A stretch of 64,000 nucleotides of DNA from Parvularculaceae bacterium. GTDB lineage: Bacteria; Pseudomonadota; Alphaproteobacteria; Caulobacterales; Parvularculaceae. Shown here one piece after another: positions 43,873 through 52,452 of this stretch. The DNA lies in assembly GCA_028284065.1 (NCBI GenBank), contig JANQSJ010000014.1, forward strand, positions 1 through 64,000. Direction: 5' to 3'. The number at the start of each line of letters is the position of its first letter. Position 1 is the first letter of the stretch. A program made the position numbers and the translations under genes. The notes beneath the pieces were generated by a model. The model was given only the letters and a program-made list of their open reading frames with translations. It ran no database searches and was not told where the DNA came from.

Positions 43873-44650
43873 ACTCGCTGCAAACAACATCAGCGTTCAT
43901 ATCGATGGCGCGACCATCGTCGCTGACGCGAGCCTGACGGTGGCCACTAGCGAGGCGGTCGCCCTCCTCGGACCGAATGGCGCCGGCAAGACCAGCCTCA
44001 TGCGCGCGCTGATCGGCCAGATCGCGCCCGACGCCGGCCATGCGCGGCTCGACGACGAAGAGACGCGCAGCATGCGTCCTGAAGCCCTCGCCCGACGGAT
44101 CGCCTACCTTCCGCAGCGCCGGCCAATGGCCTGGCCGATGCGCGCCCGCGACGTCGTCGCCCTTGGACGGTTCGCCTACGGCGCATCGCCCTCCCGCCTC
44201 GCGCCCGAAGACGCGGCGGCGGTCGACGACGCGCTAGGCGCCTGCGGGCTCGGCGAGTTGGCGGCGCGCCGGATGGACACGCTCTCCGGCGGCGAAGCAG
44301 CGCGGGTGCATGTCGCCCGCGCGCTCGCGAGCGGCGCCGACTTCCTCCTCGCGGACGAGCCGGTCGCCTCGCTCGACCCGCTCCGGCAGCACGAGGTAAT
44401 GGCGCTCATTCGGGACTTTGCCGACAGGGGCGGCGGCGCGCTCGCGGTGCTTCACGACGCCGCGCTCGCCGCGCGCTACGCCGATCGGATCGTCCTGATG
44501 CGCGACGGCCGGATCATTGCGGACGGCCCGCCGCGCGAAGCCCTGACGGCCGCTCGGTTCGAGGAAGCTTACGGCCTGCGGGCCGAGATCACGTTCACGC
44601 CGGGCGGCAATGGCGCAGCGATACGCGTTCTTGATGTCGCAGGCGGCTGA
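43865..44650 (+). CDS. btuD: Cobalamin ABC transporter ATPase BtuD
   Basis: A 261-residue ABC ATPase. Walker A is GPNGAGKTS (36-44), the Q-loop lies in YLPQRRPM, the signature is LSGGEAARVHVARAL, Walker B is FLLADEPVASLD, and the switch His is in VLHDAALAARYADR. It powers cobalamin import through BtuC. It is the last gene of the btuBFCD operon and a terminator hairpin begins at the base after its stop codon. Confidence 0.94.
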   Translation: MAELAANNISVHIDGATIVADASLTVATSEAVALLGPNGAGKTSLMRALIGQIAPDAGHARLDDEETRSMRPEALARRIAYLPQRRPMAWPMRARDVVALGRFAYGASPSRLAPEDAAAVDDALGACGLGELAARRMDTLSGGEAARVHVARALASGADFLLADEPVASLDPLRQHEVMALIRDFADRGGGALAVLHDAALAARYADRIVLMRDGRIIADGPPREALTAARFEEAYGLRAEITFTPGGNGAAIRVLDVAGG

Positions 44651-44676
44651 CCAGCGCCAAGGCCTGGTTTCTTTTT
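44651..44676 (+). terminator. Intrinsic terminator of the btu operon
   Basis: CCAGCGCCAAGGCCTGG (44651-44667) folds with CCAG/CTGG and an inner GC/GC pair step around a 4-base loop, with one bulged C, followed by TTTCTTTTT. It starts directly after the btuD stop. Confidence 0.6.
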
Positions 44677-44733
44677 GGCTTTGCCGCGCTAGGCTTGAAT
44701 TGAGCGGGGCGGGTTTGTGGCGAAGGCGTTGGT

Positions 44734-45339
44734 ATGGGACGCGTGATCTGTCCGCTTACAGCAACTTTGCGCGCCTTGGGGCGCGCTGCGGTGTTGGGCC
44801 TTGTTGCGTTGGCGGGGTGCGCCGCGCCCTCCAAAGATGAAGCGCAGGTCGATTCGGGAATGCGGGCGTTCCATCTCTGCCGCGGCATTCAGGTGTCAAA
44901 CGCGCCCGCCGCAGACGAGGCGCGTCGCATTCGACAGCACTCGCCGACGATCACCGTCAGGAACGTCACGCTTCTAACCGCGCCGACGCGGGGCTGCCTC
45001 TCCGCAGGGTATGGGCGTCGACGCAATCGGGCGCCGCATGAGGGCCTCGACATCTCCACCTTTAAGCCTGCCCCAATCCGCGCCGCCGCGGCCGGACGCA
45101 TCGCGGACGTGCGCCGCTATCGCGGGTATGGGCTGACCGTCGACATCGACCATGGACGGGACGTGATGACCCGATACGCCCATCTTTCACGCCTCGCCGA
45201 TGGGGTCCGCGAGGGCGCGCGCGTCAAGGCCGGCGAGACGATCGGCCTTACCGGCGCGAGCGGCAACGCCACCGGCATTCACCTGCATTACGAAATCCGC
45301 GTCGATGGCCGGCCCATTGACCCGCTTCGCAAGCGGTGA
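44734..45339 (+). CDS. M23-family metallopeptidase lipoprotein
   Basis: A 201-residue LytM-type endopeptidase or its degenerate relative. The N-terminus is a lipoprotein signal (LVALAGCAA, Cys29). The zinc site is intact: H102 and D106 in PHEGLDISTF, H150 in TRYAHLS, and H183/H185 in GIHLHYEIRV. Such enzymes cut peptidoglycan cross-links in the periplasm. It has no LysM or other binding domain. It lies 84 bases after btuD, beyond the terminator, and 79 bases before rnr, so it may be cotranscribed with rnr. Confidence 0.88.
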   Translation: MGRVICPLTATLRALGRAAVLGLVALAGCAAPSKDEAQVDSGMRAFHLCRGIQVSNAPAADEARRIRQHSPTITVRNVTLLTAPTRGCLSAGYGRRRNRAPHEGLDISTFKPAPIRAAAAGRIADVRRYRGYGLTVDIDHGRDVMTRYAHLSRLADGVREGARVKAGETIGLTGASGNATGIHLHYEIRVDGRPIDPLRKR

Positions 45340-45418
45340 CGCGACCGCCGGATCCCTTTCCTCCAACGCGCGCGTCTGACCTGTGCTATGGCGATGCGAG
45401 CGCCTTAATGGAGTTCGC

Positions 45419-47728
45419 TTGACCGACCGACGCCCCGCCGGCCTGCCCTCGAAGCAGGCGATCCTCGACTTTATCAATGACGGCGACGCCGACGCCTCGC
45501 GGCGAGACATCGCACGGGCGTTCGGCGTCAAGGGCGCGGCGCGGGCGGACTTGCGCGCGCTCCTGAAAGAGATGGAGGCGGACGGCCTGCTGGAACGCGC
45601 CGGGGCGAAGCGCTCGCGCCCCGCCGGCCGCATTCCGCCAGTGATGCCGGTTGACGTCGTCGATGTCGATGATGAGGGCGATCTCACCTGCGCGCCCGCA
45701 GTATGGCGGGGCGAGACAAAGCCGCCAGCGATCATCCTGACCCGGAAAGACGCGGGCAAAGCGCGCCATGCGCCGGGCGTCGGCGACAGGCTGCTCGTGC
45801 GTTTGCAACACATAAACGACGGCAAGTACCGCGCGAATCTTATCAAGGCGATCGGAAAGGCGAGCCCACGCGTGCTCGGCGTCTTCCGCAAGACGCGCTT
45901 CGGCGGCGTGGTCGACCCGGTGGATAAGCGGGCGAAGGGCGGGGTCACCGTTGACGCCCATGACGCCATGGGCGCCGACGACGGCGATCTCGTCTGGGTG
46001 GAGATGATCGAACGCCGCGGCTCCTTTTCAAAGCGGGCGCGTGTGCGTGAAATCGCCGGCGCAATGGACGACGATACGTCGTTCTCCCTCATCGCGCTCG
46101 CCAACCACGGCGTGCCCACGGACATGCCGGCCGAAGCCATCGCGGAAGCCGACGCGGCCGAACTTCCCGGCATTGAGGGGCGCGTCGACCTTCGCGAGAC
46201 GCCGCTTCTCACCATCGATCCTGCTGACGCGAAGGACCATGACGACGCCGTGTGGGCCGCGCCGGACGACGATCCATCGAACAAGGGCGGGTACGTCGTT
46301 ATCGTCGCAATCACCGACGTCTCGTGGTTCGTCAGGCCTGGCTCGCGCCTCGACAGGGAGGCGTTGCGCCGGGGCAACTCGGTCTATCTCCCCGACCGGG
46401 TCGTGCCGATGCTGCCCGAGCGCCTGTCGAACGATCTCTGCTCCCTGAGGGAGCGCGAAAATCGACCCTGCCTCGCAGTCCGGATGCGGATCGACGCGCG
46501 AGGGCGGAAGCTTGACCATTCCTTTATGCGCGCGACGATGCGCTCCGCAGCAAAGCTCAGCTATGAGGCGGCGCAGGCGCGCATGGACGGGCCGGCGCCG
46601 GACGCGGCGGACGCCGTGGGCGAGACGCTCCGCCATCTGAGGGGCGCGTACGACGCGCGATGGAAGGAACGGACTGAGCGTGCGCCCCTCGATCTCGACT
46701 TGCCGGAGCGAAAGCTGCTTTTCGGCGAAGACGGCGAGGTGAGCGGCGTTGCGAAGCTGGAGCGCCTCGACGCCCATCGACTGATTGAGGAGTTCATGAT
46801 CCTCGCCAATGTGGCGGCTGCCGAGACGCTGGAGCGGGCAAAGACCGCTCAGATCTACCGCACGCATGATGCGCCGGACCCGGAACGCCTTGACGCAACG
46901 CGCGATCAGCTCGCGTCGCTAGGCTATTCGCTGGTGAAGGGCGGCTCGGTTCGGCCGCGTCATTTCAACCAGCTCCTCAAGATCGCCGGCGAGCGCGACC
47001 AGCGCGAGCTTGTTTCCGAGCTGGTTTTGCGCACCCAGCGCCAGGCGATCTATTCGGATGAAAATGTGGGCCATTTCGGACTCAACCTGGCGCGCTATTC
47101 GCACTTCACCTCGCCGATCCGCCGCTATGCGGACCTGACCATTCACCGCGCGCTCATCAGAACACTGAAGTTCGGGGCTGGCGGCCAAACCGATGACGAA
47201 GCCGCGGCGTTGCCGAAAATCGCAGAGGATATTTCCGATCTTGAGCGCCGGGCGATGGCGGCGGAGCGCGACTCGCGTGACCGGTTCCTGGCGAACTATC
47301 TTCGCGATCGCATCGGGGAGACATTCCAAGGTCGGGTGCGCGGCGTCACGCGCTTCGGGCTCTTCGTATCGCTCGATGAGACTGGCGCCGACGGATTCGT
47401 TCCCATGCGCGCTCTCGGCTTCGAGCGCTTTCGCCATGAGGAGGCGTTGGGCGCGGTAATTGGCGAAACGACGGGTAAAGGCTATCGGCTGGGCCAGGCG
47501 GTGGAAGTCCGCCTTGAGGAGGCCGCGCCCCTCACCGGCGGCATGCGTTTTGACATCTTGTCGGACGCGATAGAGATTGAGGGAGCGCGCGGCCGAAAGA
47601 AATCCGCCCACCGCGCAAAGCCGCACGCCCGAGGAAAAAAACGTTCCGCCACAGCCGGGCGAGGAGCGCGCGGGTCGAAAAGCGGCGCCGGCGCGAAGCG
47701 CGGCCATCCGAAGCCTGGCAGATTTTAG
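45419..47728 (+). CDS. rnr: Ribonuclease R
   Basis: A 769-residue 3'-5' exoribonuclease of the RNB family. It has an N-terminal winged helix (SRRDIARAFGVKGAARADLR), cold-shock-type domains, the catalytic RNB region with TIDPADAKDHDDAVWA, RLSNDLCSLRERENRPCLAV and SHFTSPIRRYADL, and a C-terminal S1 domain (FQGRVRGVTRFGLFVSLDET). A Lys/Arg-rich tail follows. I chose TTG 45419, which has GGAG five bases before it; the GTG at 45383 lacks one. The stop overlaps, tail to tail, the next gene by four bases. Confidence 0.95.
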   Translation: MTDRRPAGLPSKQAILDFINDGDADASRRDIARAFGVKGAARADLRALLKEMEADGLLERAGAKRSRPAGRIPPVMPVDVVDVDDEGDLTCAPAVWRGETKPPAIILTRKDAGKARHAPGVGDRLLVRLQHINDGKYRANLIKAIGKASPRVLGVFRKTRFGGVVDPVDKRAKGGVTVDAHDAMGADDGDLVWVEMIERRGSFSKRARVREIAGAMDDDTSFSLIALANHGVPTDMPAEAIAEADAAELPGIEGRVDLRETPLLTIDPADAKDHDDAVWAAPDDDPSNKGGYVVIVAITDVSWFVRPGSRLDREALRRGNSVYLPDRVVPMLPERLSNDLCSLRERENRPCLAVRMRIDARGRKLDHSFMRATMRSAAKLSYEAAQARMDGPAPDAADAVGETLRHLRGAYDARWKERTERAPLDLDLPERKLLFGEDGEVSGVAKLERLDAHRLIEEFMILANVAAAETLERAKTAQIYRTHDAPDPERLDATRDQLASLGYSLVKGGSVRPRHFNQLLKIAGERDQRELVSELVLRTQRQAIYSDENVGHFGLNLARYSHFTSPIRRYADLTIHRALIRTLKFGAGGQTDDEAAALPKIAEDISDLERRAMAAERDSRDRFLANYLRDRIGETFQGRVRGVTRFGLFVSLDETGADGFVPMRALGFERFRHEEALGAVIGETTGKGYRLGQAVEVRLEEAAPLTGGMRFDILSDAIEIEGARGRKKSAHRAKPHARGKKRSATAGRGARGSKSGAGAKRGHPKPGRF

Positions 47729-48825
47729 CCAAGCTCTTCCGCAGTCAAACCGACTTCCGCGAGGATCGCATCTGCCTCGGCGCCGGTCGGCGCCATAGGC
47801 GTCGGATCGTCCGGACGCGCGCCGTCGAAACGCGGCGCGGCGGCGGCGTGGAGGACGCCGTCTATGTCACGATAAATCTCACGCGCCGCATTGTGCGGGT
47901 GCGCCGCCGCCTCTGAAGGCCTTAGGACGGGCGCGAAGCAGGCGTCGGTTCCTTCGAAGACGTCGCGCCACTCATCGCGCGCGCGTTCTGCGAAAACGGA
48001 CTCCAGCCGTTCTCGGCATGCCGGCCAGTTCCCTTGGGCGAACTGGTCCGTAAACGCCGCATCGCCGTCAAGGCCGAGCTTTTGCAGAAAAAGCGCGTAG
48101 AACTTCGGCTCCAGCGGGCCGACGCTCACAAATTCGCCATCGGCGCACCGATAGACGCCATAGAAATGCGCCCCGTCGAGCATCGATCCGCCCCGCGCCT
48201 CCGGCATGCCGCCCGCCGCTTTCAAAGACAGTAAGAGACCTGTCATATGCGCCGCGCCGTCGACGATCGCCGCGTCAACTGTCGCGCCCTCGCCAGTCTC
48301 GCGCGCTCTCAGGACCCCGGAGAGAATGCCGATGGCGAGGTAAAGCGCTCCGCCCGCGACATCGCCCACGAGAGTCGGCGGCGGCGTCGGGGCGCCCCCG
48401 GCCTCGCCCGCGTGCCAGGCCGCGCCAGACAGGGCGACATAGTTGATGTCGTGGCCGGCGGCGTGAGCGAGCGGGCCTTTCTGCCCCCAGCCGGTGAGTC
48501 GCCCATAGACCAGCCGGGGATTCAACGCGCGCAGGTCATCGGGCCCGAGGCCGAGCCGCTCCATCACCCCGGGGCGCAGCCCTTCGATAATGGCGTCGGC
48601 GCGCGCCGCGATCTTCTTCGCCGCCGCCACATGGGTCGCTTTCTTCAGGTCAAGGACGATCGAGCGCTTGCCGCGATTGAAAACCGCGCCAGGCCCGGAG
48701 GGCGTCGCCGGCGAGCGCGCGACCAACGTCACCTCAGCCCCGAGATCGGCCAGATGCATGCCGCAGAACGGCCCCGGTCCCAAGCCTTCGAACTCGACGA
48801 TTTTCAGGTTGCTCAATATACCCAT
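47725..48825 (-). CDS. CaiB/BaiF CoA-transferase family protein (alpha-methylacyl-CoA racemase-like)
   Basis: A 366-residue class III CoA-transferase family protein. The pattern VEFEGLGPGPFCGMHLADLG, NRGKRSIVLDLK, ARADAIIEGLRPGVMERLGL and RLTGWGQKGPLAHAAGHDIN matches alpha-methylacyl-CoA racemases, which invert 2-methyl acyl-CoA stereochemistry for beta-oxidation. The AGHDINY motif carries the expected catalytic His/Asp. A CoA-transferase role with another substrate remains possible. It converges with rnr. Confidence 0.9.
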   Translation of the reverse strand: MGILSNLKIVEFEGLGPGPFCGMHLADLGAEVTLVARSPATPSGPGAVFNRGKRSIVLDLKKATHVAAAKKIAARADAIIEGLRPGVMERLGLGPDDLRALNPRLVYGRLTGWGQKGPLAHAAGHDINYVALSGAAWHAGEAGGAPTPPPTLVGDVAGGALYLAIGILSGVLRARETGEGATVDAAIVDGAAHMTGLLLSLKAAGGMPEARGGSMLDGAHFYGVYRCADGEFVSVGPLEPKFYALFLQKLGLDGDAAFTDQFAQGNWPACRERLESVFAERARDEWRDVFEGTDACFAPVLRPSEAAAHPHNAAREIYRDIDGVLHAAAAPRFDGARPDDPTPMAPTGAEADAILAEVGLTAEELG

Positions 48826-48870
48826 GCGCGATGCCCAAACGCGACGATGACGCGACTTGCGAAGAGGTCG

Positions 48871-49998
48871 TTACGTCGCCTTCGCCGATACCGCGGTTAC
48901 ATGCGTTGGGCAAGCGGATTGCGGCTTCAGCCCACCTACAAACACGAAGCCTTCAACGCCCGGGACGTAGAGCATGTTGATAAGCCGGCCTTCGAACATG
49001 CGGCACGCGCCGTCGCCGCCTACAAAACAGATGGACTCAATCCGCCGCGCCTCTCCTATTCGCGACAACGACTTGCCGCCGGCGTCCATGAGCATTTGCA
49101 GATCGTCCGGATGCACAATGTCTTTCGTCGTCTTGCGAACGAGCTGCGGCGGCGCGGCGCCAAGGAGGTCGGCGGCCGATGGGCTGACATAGGCGATGCG
49201 GCCGTCTGGGGAGAATATGATGGTCAAGTCGCGGCTGGCCTCGACGAGCGCCCGGAAACGCGCCTCGGACTCGTTCGCAGCGTCGAGGCGCGCCTCAAGC
49301 AGGCTGAAGGCCTTGTCATCGCGGGCCCTTATACGGATCGACCTCAGAATCGTCCGCTCAAGGAACTTCGAAATGAAGCCGAGCGCAACGGCGTAGCAAA
49401 GCACGACGCCAGCGACCGCAATCCCGACGCCTTCGACGAGAACGCCATAGCTGAGGGCGGTCGCAACGAGAAGCGGCGCATTAAATGCGACGACCGATCG
49501 CCAGGACGCCCCGCTTGTCGCGAGCGACATCGCCGAGAGCGCAGCCGCCGCGAACGGAAAGAAAGCCTGCATCCAGAGCCCGCCGGTGACGAAAGCCGGC
49601 GCAATCGCGCCCCAGAGCGCCCCTTTGGCGGCGAGCGCAGCGAGGTTGCGCCGATTGAATCGCCTGAGCGCCGCAGAACCGGCCCGGCGCCGCGTGGCCG
49701 CGCGCCATATCAGCACCCGGAAAATCGAAACGCAAAGCGCGAGGCAGCACCAAACGCCAAGGCTAAGGGCGTCTATGCGACCGAACCCAGCCGCCGCCGC
49801 GACAAGCGCCGAGGCCGCGCCGACAAAAATGTCGAAAGGCGCGCCGCGCAGGACGAGGGCGCGGCGCTCCAGCCGCATCTTCGCCTGGTCGTCCCATCGC
49901 GCGTTCCCACCGGAAGCGCCCTCGCGGCCTGACGTGCGAGCGCGGCCTCCGGAAACAGTCCCGCCCCTCACGGCTGCGGACTGAAGTTCGACGATCAT
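48871..49998 (-). CDS. Membrane PAS-domain protein without output domain
   Basis: A ~375-residue protein. After a basic N-terminus it has five or six membrane segments (from PFDIFVGAASALVAAAAGFG to VGIAVAGVVLCYAVALGFIS), then a short linker helix and a single PAS domain (SRDLTIIFSPDGRIAYVSPS, then LVRKTTKDIVHPDDLQMLMD). It ends about 40 residues after the PAS core with no GGDEF, EAL or kinase domain. Such N-terminal halves normally precede a signalling output, so it may be a stand-alone sensor or a remnant. I chose ATG 49998 because AGGAG lies before it; the longer frame to 50052 lacks such a site. Confidence 0.75.
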   Translation of the reverse strand: MIVELQSAAVRGGTVSGGRARTSGREGASGGNARWDDQAKMRLERRALVLRGAPFDIFVGAASALVAAAAGFGRIDALSLGVWCCLALCVSIFRVLIWRAATRRRAGSAALRRFNRRNLAALAAKGALWGAIAPAFVTGGLWMQAFFPFAAAALSAMSLATSGASWRSVVAFNAPLLVATALSYGVLVEGVGIAVAGVVLCYAVALGFISKFLERTILRSIRIRARDDKAFSLLEARLDAANESEARFRALVEASRDLTIIFSPDGRIAYVSPSAADLLGAAPPQLVRKTTKDIVHPDDLQMLMDAGGKSLSRIGEARRIESICFVGGDGACRMFEGRLINMLYVPGVEGFVFVGGLKPQSACPTHVTAVSAKAT

Positions 49999-50313
49999 GC
50001 GCGCTCCTATGCGCGGCGTCCCGGTCGGGACAGACATCGACCTCGGATCCAATCATAGCCATATGCAGGTACGCAGAAAATAATTTTCATTCAGAGTGGA
50101 GAGCGCCTTTTACGTCCGGATCCTAGAGACCGCTATTAAATACTTGTTCTTGCTAGTATATTTTTGAGCGTTTAGTCATCTCTCAACAGAGTCGCATTGT
50201 GCGGCGCAGCGTGCAAATTTCGTTTGATCGCCAGGCCGGGCCGGCGGATGCGGAGCGCGTTAACGCTCTGAGAACGCACGACCGGCAATCGCCACCTCAA
50301 GAGGATTGTCCGC
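49999..50313 (+). other. Divergent intergenic region, AT-rich, no gene
   Basis: The 315 bases between the PAS gene and the aminotransferase gene are AT-rich at 50075-50190 and probably hold divergent promoters. GAGCG and CGCTC (about 50255-50270) enclose CGTTAA as a small hairpin. I see no ORF. Confidence 0.5.
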
Positions 50314-51504
50314 ATGCAGCGATCGCGCCGCGTCTCGCCATCGCCCACTATTCTCGCCACCCAAAGAGCGCGGGATCTGCAAGCGGCTGGCCGCGACGTG
50401 ATCTCGCTCGCCGCGGGCGAACCCGACTTTGATACGCCGGACCACATCAAGGCGGCGGCGATCGAAGCGGTAAGGCGCGGCGAGACCAAGTATACAGCCG
50501 TGGACGGAACGCCGGAGCTCAAAGAAGCGATCGCGGGCAAGTTCGCGCGCGACAACGGCCTTTCCTTCAGCCCTGCGCAGATCTCCGTCGCGCCCGGCGG
50601 CAAGGCGATCATCTTCAACGCCCTGTCCGCAACATTAAATCCCGGCGACGAAGTGATTATCCCTGCGCCCCACTGGCCGTCCTATCCAGGAATCGCGCTG
50701 CTCGCAGGCGGCAAGCCTGTCATCGTCGAGACGGAAGCGGCGAACGGATTTCTGCTAACGCCGGAGCTGCTGGATAAGGCGATCACGCCAAAGACGCGAT
50801 GGCTGATCCTGAACTCACCGTCCAACCCGACAGGCGCGATGTATGGCGCCGAGGACCTTAAGGCGATCGCAGATGCGCTGCGCCCGCGCCCGCACGTTAT
50901 GACGTTGTCGGATGATATTTATGAGAAGCTTGTATATGACGGAGGGCGGTTTGCGACCATCGCGGGCGAAGCGCCGGACCTTACGAAACGCGTTCTAACC
51001 ATGAACGGCGCGTCGAAGTCGTTCGCCATGACCGGCTGGCGCATCGGCTTCGCCGGCGGCCCGGAGTGGCTGATCGCGGCGATGGCGGACGTCATGTCCC
51101 AGACGACCGGCAATCCATCCTCGATCAGTCAGGCCGCAGCGACGGCGGCGCTGAACGGCGGCCAGGGGTTCCTGGGCGGATGGCGCGCCACGTTCAGCCG
51201 TCGCCGCGATCTTGTCGTGTCCGCGCTCAATTCCGCGCCAGGCCTCTCCTGCGAGGCGCCGCAAGGAGCATTCTACGTGTTTGCGTCCTGTCGGGGCGCA
51301 ATCGGCGCCCGCGCGCCGGCGGACCGCGTCATCTCGTCCGACGCAGACTTCGTCGACGCGCTATTGGAGGCGCAGGGCGTCGCGCTCGTCCCGGGATCGG
51401 CGTTCGGCGCCTCGCCCTATTTCCGGCTGTCATTCGCCGCCGCCGACGACGCCCTTGAAGAAGCATGCCGCCGCATACGTCGCTTCTGCGAAAGCCTTAC
51501 GTGA
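50314..51504 (+). CDS. Class I/II pyridoxal-phosphate aminotransferase (aspartate aminotransferase type)
   Basis: A 396-residue fold-type I aminotransferase, closest by pattern to alphaproteobacterial aspartate/aromatic aminotransferases. Motifs include SLAAGEPDFDTPDHIK, KYTAVDGTPELKEAI, ILNSPSNPTGAMY, SDDIYEKLVYDG and the cofactor lysine in GASKSFAMTGWRIGF, with the substrate-carboxylate Arg in YFRLSFA. Aspartate to oxaloacetate is the most likely main reaction; the precise specificity is not clear from sequence. AGAGGA lies eight bases before ATG. Confidence 0.9.
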   Translation: MQRSRRVSPSPTILATQRARDLQAAGRDVISLAAGEPDFDTPDHIKAAAIEAVRRGETKYTAVDGTPELKEAIAGKFARDNGLSFSPAQISVAPGGKAIIFNALSATLNPGDEVIIPAPHWPSYPGIALLAGGKPVIVETEAANGFLLTPELLDKAITPKTRWLILNSPSNPTGAMYGAEDLKAIADALRPRPHVMTLSDDIYEKLVYDGGRFATIAGEAPDLTKRVLTMNGASKSFAMTGWRIGFAGGPEWLIAAMADVMSQTTGNPSSISQAAATAALNGGQGFLGGWRATFSRRRDLVVSALNSAPGLSCEAPQGAFYVFASCRGAIGARAPADRVISSDADFVDALLEAQGVALVPGSAFGASPYFRLSFAAADDALEEACRRIRRFCESLT

Positions 51505-51728
51505 ATGGCGGCCCTCTCGGCCGCAACGACCGGCTGCGATCGATCGACCCGAAGGGCGCTATCCCGATTATCGATTTGCCGTCATCGGCATCGGCGCCTA
51601 CATAGCGGCTGACAGCCGCCAGGGCGCGCCGAGGCATGAGCATCGCCAGCGCGCCGGCGCCAGGCGCTACGAAGGGCGCGCAGGCGGCGATGCGGTTTTT
51701 CAACACCGGAACACCAAGGGAGATTTCC

Positions 51729-52202
51729 ATGACCGACATAAATATCGGCCTTGACGACAATGCGCGCGGCTCCGTCGCGGATGCGCTGAACGGGGTCCTG
51801 GCGGACACCTATGTGCTCTACATGAAGACCCATTCCTATCACTGGAATGTCACGGGCCCGCAGTTCCACTCGCTCCATAATATGTTCGAGGAGCAGTATC
51901 GGGAAATGTGGGCCGCACTCGATGAGCTCGCAGAGCGGGTGCGCGCGCTCGGACACTTCGCCCCCACAAGCGGCGCGGACTTCACCGAGCGGGCGGCGAT
52001 CAAGAGCGCGGACGCACAGCCGCCGGCGGCGGGCGAGATGATTAAGATCCTCCTCGCCGACCATGAAACGCTGATCCGGCGCGCGCGCGAGGCGCTGGAG
52101 ACAGCGGACGACGCGGATGACGACGCCAGCGAAGACCTCCTCACCCAGCGCATCCAGTCGCACGAGAAGACGGCGTGGATGCTCCGCGCGATGGCCAGCT
52201 AA
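51729..52202 (+). CDS. dps: Dps-family ferroxidase/DNA-binding protein
   Basis: A 157-residue miniferritin. Dps proteins form 12-mers that oxidise and store iron with peroxide and may coat DNA. The inter-subunit ferroxidase site is seen in MKTHSYHWNVTGPQFHSLHN and MFEEQYREMWAALDELAERV. I chose ATG 51729 (MTDINIGL), preceded by AGGGAGA; the longer frame to 51636 is unlike the family. The 224-base gap before it should carry the promoter, but I could not see a clear OxyR or Fur site. Confidence 0.93.
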   Translation: MTDINIGLDDNARGSVADALNGVLADTYVLYMKTHSYHWNVTGPQFHSLHNMFEEQYREMWAALDELAERVRALGHFAPTSGADFTERAAIKSADAQPPAAGEMIKILLADHETLIRRAREALETADDADDDASEDLLTQRIQSHEKTAWMLRAMAS

Positions 52203-52244
52203 GCCTGGTCTTGTCAGGCCAATGCGCCGGATACTGAATAAAAA

Positions 52245-52270
52245 TGGCCGGACCCGTTAAGGTCCGGCCA
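52245..52270 (-). terminator. Strong intrinsic terminator, minus strand
   Basis: TGGCCGGACC and GGTCCGGCCA form a perfect 10-bp stem with a 6-base loop. On the minus strand the stem is followed by TTTTTATT; on the plus strand no T-run follows. It therefore mainly ends transcripts from the minus side, 13 bases after the small ORF at 52284-52406. It may also protect the 3' end of dps mRNA. Confidence 0.8.
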
Positions 52271-52283
52271 GTTGTCGAGCAAT

Positions 52284-52406
52284 TCAGAGGGCGTTGCTTT
52301 TGCTCGAGCGCGCGGCAGTGGGGTTACGCCGCGCGAGGCCTAATGTGCGCTGAAAAATCGCCGGCGCCACGCCCCTTCGCCGCGCCATCTGAACGCCTTG
52401 TCGCAT
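52284..52406 (-). CDS. Possible 40-residue Arg-rich small protein
   Basis: A short ORF from ATG 52406 to TGA 52284 encodes MRQGVQMARRRGVAPAIFQR and a further TLGLARRNPTAARSSKSNAL. It is strongly basic with a short hydrophobic-amphipathic middle. An internal ATG at 52388, with AAGG upstream, gives a 34-residue form. The support is its position: a strong minus-strand terminator begins 13 bases after its stop, and the gene at 52453-53451 lies 47 bases upstream on the same strand. I recognise no family. It could be chance within a 3' untranslated region. Confidence 0.4.
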   Translation of the reverse strand: MRQGVQMARRRGVAPAIFQRTLGLARRNPTAARSSKSNAL

Positions 52407-52452
52407 AACCGGGCTGGCAACGGCTCAAGAGCGAAGGATCGAGGGCGATGCG

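Noticed and set aside
48247-49932. 561-codon plus-strand frame across two minus-strand genes
   Set aside because: It spans the racemase-like gene, a gap and the PAS gene, and reads as a low-complexity Arg/Ala shadow.
51505-51728. N-terminal extension of Dps or a remnant gene
   Set aside because: The frame upstream of ATG 51729 is unlike Dps, and a good ribosome binding site supports the shorter start.
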